DNA of 8,838 nucleotides from contig VAXF01000101.1 in assembly GCA_005888395.1 (NCBI GenBank), positions 1 to 8,838 of the forward strand, written 5' to 3'. Within the stretch, counting starts at the first letter, position 1. Each line of letters opens with the position of its first letter. This document shows, piece by piece, positions 1 to 5,306 of this stretch. A program made the translations under genes and the position numbers. This stretch comes from Actinomycetota bacterium (lineage in GTDB: Bacteria; Actinomycetota; Acidimicrobiia; Acidimicrobiales; AC-25). Under the pieces are notes generated by a model that was not told where the DNA came from, did not search any database, and saw only the letters and a list, made by a program, of their open reading frames with translations.

Positions 1-1
1 C

Positions 2-865
2 GCCGGCTACAACGCCGTGATCAACCAGCGCCAGTTCCAGGTGCCGGGCCTGCGCTGGCCCACGGACTACCGATACCCCGACGAGACCTACCGCGACCGT
101 CACGCGCTCGACGTCGGCGGCGAGCACTTCGAGCTGCACCACGCGCGCGGCGAGACCGACGACCACACCTGGACCTGGGTGCCCGCCCGCAAGGTGCTGT
201 GTTGCGGCGACCTCTTCATCTGGGCCTCGCCCAACGCGGGGAACCCGCAGAAGGTGCAGCGCTACCCGCGCGAGTGGGCGATCGCGCTGCGGGAGATGGC
301 GGCACTCGGCGCCGAGGTGCTGCTGCCCGGCCACGGCGTTCCGGTCGTCGGGACCGACCGCATCCGGCAGGCTCTGACGGAGACCGCCGAGCTGCTCGAA
401 TCGCTGCACGACCAGACGGTGGCGATGATGAACGACGGCGCACGCCTCGACGACATCGTCCACACGGTGAAGGCGCCGGCGCGCCTGCTCGAGCGTCCCT
501 ACCTGCGGCCGATCTACGACGAGCCCGAGTTCGTCGTTCGGAACGTCTGGCGCCTCTACGGCGGCTGGTACGACGGCAATCCCGCCCATCTCAAGCCCGC
601 GCCCGAGGCGGCGTTGGCCGCCGAGCTCGCGTCGCTGGCGGGCGGCGCGTCACGGCTGGCGCAGCGGGCGGTCGAGCTCGCCGAGGCAGGCGAGCTCCGC
701 GTCGCCGGCCATCTGGCGGAGCTTGCCGCCCTCGCCGGCCCGGACGATGCCGGCGTGCACGCGGCGCGAGCCGAAGTGTTCGAGCGCCGCGTCGCCGCCG
801 AAGCCTCGCTGATGGCGAAGGGCGTGTTCGCCTGGGCCGCGAGGGAGTCGCGCGATCGCCTCTAG
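2..865 (+). CDS. MBL-fold metallo-hydrolase with alkylsulfatase dimerisation domain (5' truncated)
   Basis: Partial gene: the reading frame is open from the left edge (codons from nt 2), so the GTG at 17 is internal and not the start. Numbering from that GTG, I see the later half of a metallo-beta-lactamase fold: a GETDDH segment (44-49, with H50 next), CCGD (62-65) and LPGHG (103-107), the usual positions of later metal ligands. The HxHxDH motif must lie upstream, outside the window. Residues about 113-280 are helical and carry YGGWYDGNPAHL (181-192), typical of the alkylsulfatase dimerisation domain. The protein ends soon after it, with no room for the SCP2-like C-terminal domain of SdsA1/BDS1-type sulfatases. 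By family it is a zinc hydrolase, possibly on alkyl sulfates or other esters; the substrate cannot be told. Its TAG stop overlaps the stop of the convergent neighbour within CTAG. Confidence 0.85.
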   Translation, partial: AGYNAVINQRQFQVPGLRWPTDYRYPDETYRDRHALDVGGEHFELHHARGETDDHTWTWVPARKVLCCGDLFIWASPNAGNPQKVQRYPREWAIALREMAALGAEVLLPGHGVPVVGTDRIRQALTETAELLESLHDQTVAMMNDGARLDDIVHTVKAPARLLERPYLRPIYDEPEFVVRNVWRLYGGWYDGNPAHLKPAPEAALAAELASLAGGASRLAQRAVELAEAGELRVAGHLAELAALAGPDDAGVHAARAEVFERRVAAEASLMAKGVFAWAARESRDRL

Positions 866-1425
866 GCGGTGCGGCCGACGAGGGCGAGGAGGCGGGCCTG
901 GACGTCGGCGCCGGCGGGGAGGTCGGGTTTCGGGCCGAAGACGCCGGCCTCGCGCCAGATGTCGGCCTCGGGCTCGACGACGTCGAGGCAGGCCTGGACC
1001 AGCGCAGGGTCGAGCCGAGTGTCCTGTCCGGTGGCCTTGGCAAGGTCCCACCCGTGCACGAGGACGTCGACGAAGCGGTGGCCGGCGTAGGTCTCGCCCG
1101 GGATCGGGCCGTACGACACGGCGCACGGCGCCTGCAGCGCGCCCGGCGCCCTGAACGCCTCCGCCGCCGACGTCGCCGATGCGTCGTAGGCGGCCAGCGG
1201 GTCGTGGCCGAGGACGTCGCCGTCGTAGCGGTCGCCGACCTCCTCGATCGTCTTGCCCGACACCAGCGGGGCAACCCAGAGGTTGCCGCCGACGAGGTGG
1301 TTGAGCACGTCGCGCACGGTCCAGCCCGGGCAGGGCGTGTCGTCGTCCCACTGGTCGTCCTTTATGCCGGCGACGTAGCGGCGCGACTCGTCGAGCGTGC
1401 GCGCGTGCAGGTCAGCGATGCTCAT
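862..1425 (-). CDS. TIGR03086-like DinB/MDMPI-type metal-binding protein
   Basis: A 187-aa protein of the DinB/mycothiol-dependent maleylpyruvate isomerase superfamily. It shows the N-terminal hallmark PCPGWTVRDVLNHLVGGN (31-48) and the second hallmark FVDVLVHGWDLAKATG (118-133). H43, D120 and H124 fit the three-ligand metal site of the family (His, then an acid and a His four residues apart). Family members bind a divalent metal and some use mycothiol as thiol cofactor; the substrate here is unknown. The ATG start is supported by GGAGG with a 10-nt spacer. That ribosome site lies inside the upstream membrane-protein gene, whose stop falls 14 bp into this gene, so translational coupling is likely. 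It converges on the MBL hydrolase with the stops overlapping. It probably acts in the cytosol; no signal peptide is visible. Confidence 0.88.
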   Translation of the reverse strand: MSIADLHARTLDESRRYVAGIKDDQWDDDTPCPGWTVRDVLNHLVGGNLWVAPLVSGKTIEEVGDRYDGDVLGHDPLAAYDASATSAAEAFRAPGALQAPCAVSYGPIPGETYAGHRFVDVLVHGWDLAKATGQDTRLDPALVQACLDVVEPEADIWREAGVFGPKPDLPAGADVQARLLALVGRTA

Positions 1426-1627
1426 GCTCTCTGTTCCTCCCCCTCGACGCGACCCCCCAGAGGGCGGCCGCGAACGCCACCGAGACCACGGCCAGTCCGA
1501 CGTGCACGGCCTTGAACCCGAAGCCGCGGTGATGGTCCCTCAGGACGTTGCCGATACGCGTTGCCCACACCCACACCGTCCAGATCGCCGCCGCCCGCAG
1601 GATCATCGCGTCACGCCGGGTCATCAC
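1412..1627 (-). CDS. small two-helix membrane protein, unknown function
   Basis: A 71-aa protein with two predicted membrane helices: about residues 8-29 (AMILRAAAIWTVWVWATRIGNVL, interrupted by R11 and R24) and 40-60 (alanine/valine rich). They are joined by a short basic loop with DHHRGFGFK, and the tail is charged (SRGRNREHEHR). I do not recognise a named family. The start is chosen at GTG 1627 because TACGGT lies exactly 6 nt upstream, fitting a leaderless transcript. An ATG directly after it (1624) is equally possible, and an ATG at 1645 would add six residues (MGYGPG) but would lie upstream of the -10 box. The stop overlaps the next gene by 14 bp, so this is the first gene of a two-gene operon with the TIGR03086-like protein. 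The compact length and clear helices make it a credible gene, not a shadow. Confidence 0.7.
   Translation of the reverse strand: MMTRRDAMILRAAAIWTVWVWATRIGNVLRDHHRGFGFKAVHVGLAVVSVAFAAALWGVASRGRNREHEHR
1436..1440 (-). promoter_or_regulatory. Shine-Dalgarno site of the TIGR03086-like gene, inside the upstream gene
   Basis: On the minus strand GGAGG lies 10 nt before the ATG at 1425, within the last codons of the small membrane-protein gene. It supports this ATG and suggests coupled translation of the two overlapping genes. It contrasts with the five starts in the window that look leaderless. Confidence 0.65.
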
Positions 1628-1633
1628 GCCGGG

Positions 1634-1639
1634 ACCGTA
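1634..1639 (-). promoter_or_regulatory. -10 box (TACGGT), leaderless promoter of the small membrane-protein operon
   Basis: TACGGT fits the actinobacterial TANNNT -10 element and ends 6 nt before the GTG at 1627, which would therefore also be the transcription start. No TTGAC-like -35 is seen at 16-18 bp. It sits 5 bp from the -10 box of the divergent acyl-CoA dehydrogenase promoter. Inferred from position only. Confidence 0.45.
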
Positions 1640-1644
1640 TCCCA

Positions 1645-1650
1645 TAGCGT
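1645..1650 (+). promoter_or_regulatory. -10 box (TAGCGT), leaderless promoter of the acyl-CoA dehydrogenase
   Basis: TAGCGT occupies -12 to -7 if transcription starts at the A of ATG 1657, the usual geometry for a leaderless actinobacterial mRNA. There is no Shine-Dalgarno sequence upstream of that ATG. The same hexamer occurs at the same distance before the GYD gene and 7 nt before the methyltransferase GTG. Confidence 0.55.
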
Positions 1651-1656
1651 GTGCCC

Positions 1657-2868
1657 ATGATCACCGACGAGCAGTTCCGTGAGGAGGCGCTGGCCTTCCT
1701 CGACGCCAACGCCAAGCCCCGCCAGCCCGAGCGCACGGGCTGGGGCGAGGGCAGCGACACCGTCGGGCTCTTCGCCGAGAAGACGCGCGAGCAGGAGCTG
1801 GCCGAGCTGGCCGAGGCCAAGGCGTGGAAAGGCCTCGTGTTCGACGCCGGCTTCGGGTGGATCACCGGCCCGGCGCAGTACGGCGGGCGAGAGCTCCCGG
1901 CGGCGTACGACCGGGCGTGGCAGTCGCTCTCGTCGCGCTACGACACACCGAGCCAGCAGGCGTTCGGCATCGGGCTCGGCATGGTGGCCCCGACGATCCT
2001 CGCCCATGCCACCGACAAGGTGAAGGACGCGTACCTCCGCGACCTGTACCGCGGCGACATCGTCGCCTGCCAGCTCTTCAGCGAGCCGGGCGCGGGCTCC
2101 GACCTGGCCGGGCTCCAGACGCGTGCCGTCCGCGACGGCGACGAGTGGGTCGTGACGGGCCAGAAGGTGTGGACGTCCGGCGCGCAGTTCAGCGACATCG
2201 GCGAGATCATCTGCCGCACCGATCCCGACGTGCCCAAGCACAAGGGCCTCACGGGCTTCGTCGTCGACATGCACGCTCCCGGCGTCGAGGTGCGCCCGCT
2301 GCGCCAGATGACGGGCGGCGCCAGCTTCAACGAGGTGTTCTTCACCGAGGTACGCGTGCCCGACGACCACCGGCTCGGCGATGTCAACCAGGGCTGGACC
2401 GTGGCGCTCACCACCCTCATGAACGAGCGGGCGGCGATAGGGGGCGGCGGAGCCGGCCTCGGCGCCGGTGCGGGCGCAGCGCGTCTGCAAGAGCTGGCCC
2501 GCCATATGGGCCGCGACGCTGACCCGATCGCCCGCCAGCGACTCGCCGACGTGTACATCAACGGCGCCGTCGCCCGGTACACCACCATGCGGGCCATGGC
2601 GAAGATCAAGGCCGGCCAGCTCCCGGGGCCCGAGATGTCGATCGCCAAGCTCTCGCTCACCGAGAACCTGCGCCGCACGGCCGACGCCGTCAGCCTGCTC
2701 CTCGGGCCCAGGCTCGTCGCCAACACCGGCGAGTGGGGCACCTATTCGTGGGCCGAGTTCGTGCTCGGCATCCCCGGCATCCGCGTGGCCGGCGGCACCG
2801 ACGAGGTGCTGCGCAACATCATCGGCGAGCGGGTGCTCGGCCTGCCCAAGGACCCCGCCAAGGAGTAG
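1657..2868 (+). CDS. acyl-CoA dehydrogenase (FadE-type, FAD-dependent)
   Basis: A 403-aa acyl-CoA dehydrogenase, which oxidises an acyl-CoA to the trans-2-enoyl-CoA and passes electrons to an electron-transfer flavoprotein. Visible are the N-terminal helical domain (1-135), the flavin signature CQLFSEPGAGSDLAGLQ (138-154), WVVTGQKVWTSGA (164-176) in the beta domain, and the C-terminal helical domain ending GGTDEVLRNIIGERVLGLP (379-397). The position that holds the catalytic Glu in short/medium-chain enzymes (EGT) is Gly here (GGT 379-381). E257 in MNERAAIG lies where long-chain and isovaleryl enzymes carry their base, so activity is plausible (inference). A glycine-rich stretch (261-274) follows it. 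Start: ATG 1657 is preferred over GTG 1651 (adds MP) because of the -10 box 6 nt upstream. The acyl substrate is unknown. Its stop abuts the stop of rnhB with no base between. Confidence 0.93.
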   Translation: MITDEQFREEALAFLDANAKPRQPERTGWGEGSDTVGLFAEKTREQELAELAEAKAWKGLVFDAGFGWITGPAQYGGRELPAAYDRAWQSLSSRYDTPSQQAFGIGLGMVAPTILAHATDKVKDAYLRDLYRGDIVACQLFSEPGAGSDLAGLQTRAVRDGDEWVVTGQKVWTSGAQFSDIGEIICRTDPDVPKHKGLTGFVVDMHAPGVEVRPLRQMTGGASFNEVFFTEVRVPDDHRLGDVNQGWTVALTTLMNERAAIGGGGAGLGAGAGAARLQELARHMGRDADPIARQRLADVYINGAVARYTTMRAMAKIKAGQLPGPEMSIAKLSLTENLRRTADAVSLLLGPRLVANTGEWGTYSWAEFVLGIPGIRVAGGTDEVLRNIIGERVLGLPKDPAKE

Positions 2869-3531
2869 CTACCAGAGCGCGGGTTGGCGGGACGGCGGGC
2901 GCCAGACGCCGCCCCAGGGCAGGTGCTCCATGAAGATCCATGTGCGCCGGTGGATCGAGGTCGGGCCCCACGCCTGTAGCGCCGCCTTGTGGCGCGGGCA
3001 CGGGTAGCCCTTGTTGCGTTCGAAGTCGAAGGCGGGGAAGTGCTCGGCCTCGGCGCGCATCAGGCGGTCGCGCGTGACCTTGGCGAGGATGGAGGCCGCC
3101 GAGATCGACAGGCACGACGCGTCGCCCTTCACGATCCGGCGGGTACCGGGAACTCCCGAGAAGTCCCATCGCCCGTCGAGGACGACGCGATCGGGCGCCA
3201 CTCCCAGGTCGTCGAGCGCCCGCCGGGCCGCCAGCCGCTGGGCGGCCGACATCCCGAGCTCGTCGCACTCGACCTGGCTGGCGTGGCCGACGGCCCAGGC
3301 CGAGCACCACGCGGCGATCCGTGGGAACAGGCGCTCGCGCTCGGCCTCGTCGAGCATCTTGGAGTCGCGCACCTTGTACACGCGCCGGTCTCGAGGGAGG
3401 ACGGCGGCGCCGACGCTGATCGGCCCGGCCCAGGCGCCTCGCCCTACCTCGTCCATGCCCACGACGACATCGTGGCCCTCGGCCCACAAGGCCTTCTCCA
3501 CGGCGAGGCTCGGAACGGTCTGCCGCGCCAT
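2869..3531 (-). CDS. rnhB: ribonuclease HII
   Basis: A 220-aa RNase HII, which cuts the RNA strand of RNA-DNA hybrids and starts removal of single ribonucleotides from DNA in the cytosol. The family motifs are complete: GMDEVGRGAWAGP (25-37) with D27 and E28, RDSKML (55-60), VLDG with D119, KGDASCLSISAASILAKVTRD (135-155) with D137, and the C-terminal NKGYPCPRHKAALQAWGP (173-190) with HRRTW. D27, E28, D119 and D137 form the metal-binding acidic set. Length is normal for the family. It lies 24 bp downstream of selD on the same strand and is probably cotranscribed with it; no functional link between the two is known to me. The ATG at 3531 has no clear Shine-Dalgarno. It converges with the acyl-CoA dehydrogenase, stop to stop. 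Confidence 0.96.
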   Translation of the reverse strand: MARQTVPSLAVEKALWAEGHDVVVGMDEVGRGAWAGPISVGAAVLPRDRRVYKVRDSKMLDEAERERLFPRIAAWCSAWAVGHASQVECDELGMSAAQRLAARRALDDLGVAPDRVVLDGRWDFSGVPGTRRIVKGDASCLSISAASILAKVTRDRLMRAEAEHFPAFDFERNKGYPCPRHKAALQAWGPTSIHRRTWIFMEHLPWGGVWRPPSRQPALW

Positions 3532-3555
3532 GTCGAACGAAACGGTACCCGGCTG

Positions 3556-4548
3556 CTAGCGGAGGTGGACGGACGGGGGCCCGGCGACGACCCGCCCGAC
3601 GACGGCGAACCCGGCCGTCTCGAGCCCGGCGGCAGCGCGGGGGTCGACGGCTGCGAGCAGCCCGCCGGAGGTCTGGGGGTCGTAGGCGAGCGCCTCCACC
3701 GCGGCCGGCGCCGCGCAGGTGACGCGCCCCTCGAGGTGGGCGCGGTTGCGGGCGTCTCCCCCGGTGCGCACCCCGGCTTCGGCCGCGGCGAGGGCGCCGT
3801 CGTAGAACCGGAGCGCGCTAGCGTCGAGCTCGATCGTCACGCCGGAGCGCTCGGCCATCTCCCACGCGTGGCCGAGGAGCCCGAAGCCGGTGACGTCGGT
3901 GACCGCGTGCGGCGGCTCGTCGAGACCGTGGAGGACGTCGGCGGCGGCCCGGTTGAGGGTGCGCATCCCCGCGATGACCGTGGCCTTGTCGTCCTCCGAC
4001 CCGCCCGCCAGCACGATCCCCGTGCCGAGCGGCTTCGAGAGGACGACGACGTCGCCCGCACGCGCGCCACCCTTGACCCACACCCGGTCGGGGTGCACGA
4101 AGCCCTGGACGGCCAGCCCGAAGATCGGCTCCTCGGAACGGATGGTGTGGCCACCTGCGACCACCCCACCGGCCTCGGCCACCACGGCGGCGGCGGCAGT
4201 GAGAATGGCGCCGACGGCCTCGACGGGCATGCGCTCCGGGAAGGCGGAGATGTTGAGGGCGAAGGCGACGCGGGCGCCCATGGCGAACACGTCGCTGCAG
4301 GCGTTGGCCGCCGCCACGGCCCCGAAGTCGGCAGGGTCGTCGACCAACGGGGGGAAGAAGTCGGTGGTGGCGACCACCGCGAGGTCGTCGCTCACGCGGT
4401 AGACGGCGGCGTCGTCGAACGGAGCGAGTCCGACGAGCAACGCCTCGTCCACCGGTCCCGCCAGGGTCTTGACGAGGGCGTCGAGCGGTGAGGCGCCCCA
4501 CTTGGCCGCACAGCCTCCGCACGAGGTCCATTCCGTAAGTTTCAACAC
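3556..4548 (-). CDS. selD: selenide, water dikinase (selenophosphate synthetase)
   Basis: A 330-aa SelD, which makes selenophosphate from selenide and ATP, the selenium donor for selenocysteine, selenouridine in tRNA and some selenium cofactors. Motifs: CGGCAAK (10-16), where C13 and K16 match the catalytic Cys17/Lys20 of the E. coli enzyme; DDAAVY (45-50), TTDFFPPLVDDPADFG (61-76), ACSDVFAMGA (83-92), GGHTIRSEEPIFGLAVQGF (132-150), DVTGFGLLGH (218-227) and DPQTSGGLL (290-298). The active-site position is Cys, so the protein is not itself a selenoprotein. Start is the GTG at 4548, with GAGAGGG about 10 nt upstream; a TTG follows directly. No selA, selB, tRNA-Sec or mnmH is in the window, so which selenium pathway it feeds is open. 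It heads a likely selD-rnhB operon and diverges from the 78-aa gene. Confidence 0.96.
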   Translation of the reverse strand: MLKLTEWTSCGGCAAKWGASPLDALVKTLAGPVDEALLVGLAPFDDAAVYRVSDDLAVVATTDFFPPLVDDPADFGAVAAANACSDVFAMGARVAFALNISAFPERMPVEAVGAILTAAAAVVAEAGGVVAGGHTIRSEEPIFGLAVQGFVHPDRVWVKGGARAGDVVVLSKPLGTGIVLAGGSEDDKATVIAGMRTLNRAAADVLHGLDEPPHAVTDVTGFGLLGHAWEMAERSGVTIELDASALRFYDGALAAAEAGVRTGGDARNRAHLEGRVTCAAPAAVEALAYDPQTSGGLLAAVDPRAAAGLETAGFAVVGRVVAGPPSVHLR

Positions 4549-4627
4549 CGTGAATTCACCCTCTCGACCCTGGCGCAGTCAGGTTCGGCAGTTCAGAATG
4601 AGCGTCGATCATTCCACTCGCCCTGAG

Positions 4628-4636
4628 AAAGAGGTG
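4628..4636 (+). promoter_or_regulatory. Shine-Dalgarno site of the 78-aa gene
   Basis: AAAGAGGTG, with its core ending 5 nt before the GTG at 4641, is the best ribosome site in the window and fixes this start. This gene therefore has a true 5' leader, unlike the leaderless neighbours. No clear -10/-35 pair could be assigned in the 92 bp between it and selD. Confidence 0.7.
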
Positions 4637-4640
4637 CGTT

Positions 4641-4877
4641 GTGTCTACCTTGGCAGAGTTCCGCACCACCGACGTCGGGGACAGCGTGGAGCCAGGCACC
4701 AAGGTAGAGGTCCGGAGCCGCTTCGAACGGTCGTGGGCCCGCGGCTTCGAGATCGCCGAGGTGGTCGAGGCCGGCTACCGAATCCGCCGGCTCTCCGACG
4801 GCTCGATCCTGCCGCTCGACTTCTCCGCCGACGACGTGCGCGCCGAGAAGAAGAAGTCCGACTTCTGGTGGTACTAG
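4641..4877 (+). CDS. 78-aa conserved-type small protein, possible SH3/Tudor-like barrel
   Basis: A 78-aa protein without a signal peptide or membrane helix. Residues 16-65 alternate short beta-type runs and turns: KVEVRSRFERSWARGFEIAE (21-40), then GYRIRRLSDGSILPLDF (45-61). The order of an opening 'G-T-K-V-E-V-R', a Trp-containing turn, 'Y-R-I-R-R-x-S-D-G' and a closing 'DDVR' resembles small Tudor/Agenet/SH3-like barrels that recognise nucleic acids or modified peptides. This is a pattern-based guess. The C-terminus is a basic run (EKKKSD) followed by FWWY. I recall similar small actinobacterial hypothetical proteins ending in WWY but cannot verify that here. The start is set by a strong Shine-Dalgarno 5 nt upstream of GTG. 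It is a monocistronic unit between divergent selD and the convergent GYD gene. Function unknown. Confidence 0.8.
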   Translation: MSTLAEFRTTDVGDSVEPGTKVEVRSRFERSWARGFEIAEVVEAGYRIRRLSDGSILPLDFSADDVRAEKKKSDFWWY

Positions 4878-4885
4878 CAGTACCA
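4869..4885. terminator. hairpin between convergent genes, possible bidirectional terminator
   Basis: TGGTACT-AGC-AGTACCA is a perfect 7-bp inverted repeat with a 3-nt loop. It overlaps the stop codon of the 78-aa gene and ends 5 bp before the stop of the convergent GYD gene. Its symmetry would serve both strands. No T-tract follows on either side, and the stem is short, so the terminator role is inferred from position; an intrinsic terminator of the classic type is not shown. Confidence 0.4.
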
Positions 4886-4890
4886 GCCCG

Positions 4891-5178
4891 CTAGCTGGAG
4901 ATGCCCGCGATGAACTCGTCGATCGGAATGGCGGGCATCGTGAAGGTCTTCAGGGTCCCGCGGGCGCCGAGGTGCACCGCCACCTTGGCCATCGTCTTCT
5001 CGTCGGGCGCCTCGAGGATGTTGAGGAAGTCGTAGCGGCCGAGCAGCGCGTACTGGTGGAGGACCTTCACCCCCAGCGCTTCGACCTCGGTGTTCACCTG
5101 CTTCAACCGGTCCGGCTGCTCGCGGAGGGTCTGTGACCCCTGGGGCCCCAGCGTCGACAGCATCACGTAGATCGGCAT
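4891..5178 (-). CDS. GYD-domain protein
   Basis: A 95-aa protein matching the GYD family (named after a conserved Gly-Tyr-Asp; here GRYD at 47-50). The layout is typical of these small ferredoxin-like alpha/beta proteins: MPIYVMLSTL as first strand, a helix about 22-35 (PDRLKQVNTEVEAL), VKVLHQYALLGRYDFLNILEAPD (38-59) as the strand pair with the motif, a helix KTMAKVAVHLGA and a final strand TLKTFTMPAI. The fold resembles dimeric AsnC-type sensor or monooxygenase-like domains, but the biochemical role is not known. No signal peptide. The ATG at 5178 is supported by TAGCGT exactly 6 nt upstream and the lack of a Shine-Dalgarno sequence. It diverges from the alpha-mannosidase across a 128-bp gap; no functional link to it is evident. 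Confidence 0.88.
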   Translation of the reverse strand: MPIYVMLSTLGPQGSQTLREQPDRLKQVNTEVEALGVKVLHQYALLGRYDFLNILEAPDEKTMAKVAVHLGARGTLKTFTMPAIPIDEFIAGISS

Positions 5179-5184
5179 GAGCCG

Positions 5185-5190
5185 ACGCTA
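5185..5190 (-). promoter_or_regulatory. -10 box (TAGCGT), leaderless promoter of the GYD gene
   Basis: TAGCGT on the minus strand ends 6 nt before ATG 5178, the same arrangement as at the acyl-CoA dehydrogenase. No good -35 match is seen 16-18 bp upstream; the inverted repeat at 5213-5231 begins just where the -35 would be. Confidence 0.55.
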
Positions 5191-5212
5191 ATACTTCGGC
5201 GACGTCGAGCTT

Positions 5213-5231
5213 CCGGTCGGAAGACGACCGG
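5213..5231. promoter_or_regulatory. inverted repeat, possible operator in the GYD/mannosidase divergent region
   Basis: CCGGTCG-GAAGA-CGACCGG is a perfect 7-bp inverted repeat with a 5-nt centre (19 bp). It overlaps the expected -35 region of the GYD promoter and lies 62 bp upstream of the mannosidase -10 box. Size and location suit a dimeric repressor site, or it could be a stem-loop. No regulator gene is adjacent. An overlapping alternative stem, CTTCC-GGTC-GGAAG, occupies 5210-5223. Confidence 0.35.
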
Positions 5232-5293
5232 TGTCTCGTCCTCGTTCAGACGTGCCGGCAGCGCGCACAGGCAGTCGCACACGAGTCCTGTCC

Positions 5294-5299
5294 TACCAT
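5294..5299 (+). promoter_or_regulatory. -10 box (TACCAT), leaderless promoter of the alpha-mannosidase
   Basis: TACCAT fits TANNNT and ends 7 nt before GTG 5307. No purine-rich ribosome site precedes this GTG, so a leaderless mRNA is the simplest reading. No clear -35 is visible. Confidence 0.45.
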
Positions 5300-5306
5300 C
5301 CGCGGT

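Noticed and set aside
3542..3547. TACCGT box upstream of rnhB on the minus strand
   Set aside because: It ends 10 nt before the ATG, not 6-7, and lies within a 24-bp gap of a likely operon, so an independent promoter is not supported.
3819..3824. Fourth TAGCGT copy, on the plus strand
   Set aside because: It lies inside selD, antisense to it, with no start codon 6-7 nt downstream that opens a plausible gene.
2989..4491. 500-codon open frame on the plus strand across rnhB and selD
   Set aside because: It is antisense to two genes with complete family motifs; the translation is low-complexity G/R/E/V/D without any recognisable motif, the usual effect of high G+C third positions.
4550..4559. 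10-bp palindrome GTGAATTCAC just upstream of the selD start
   Set aside because: A perfect 10-bp palindrome is expected several times in a window of this size by chance, and no second copy or extended symmetry was found; it may simply lie in the selD leader.
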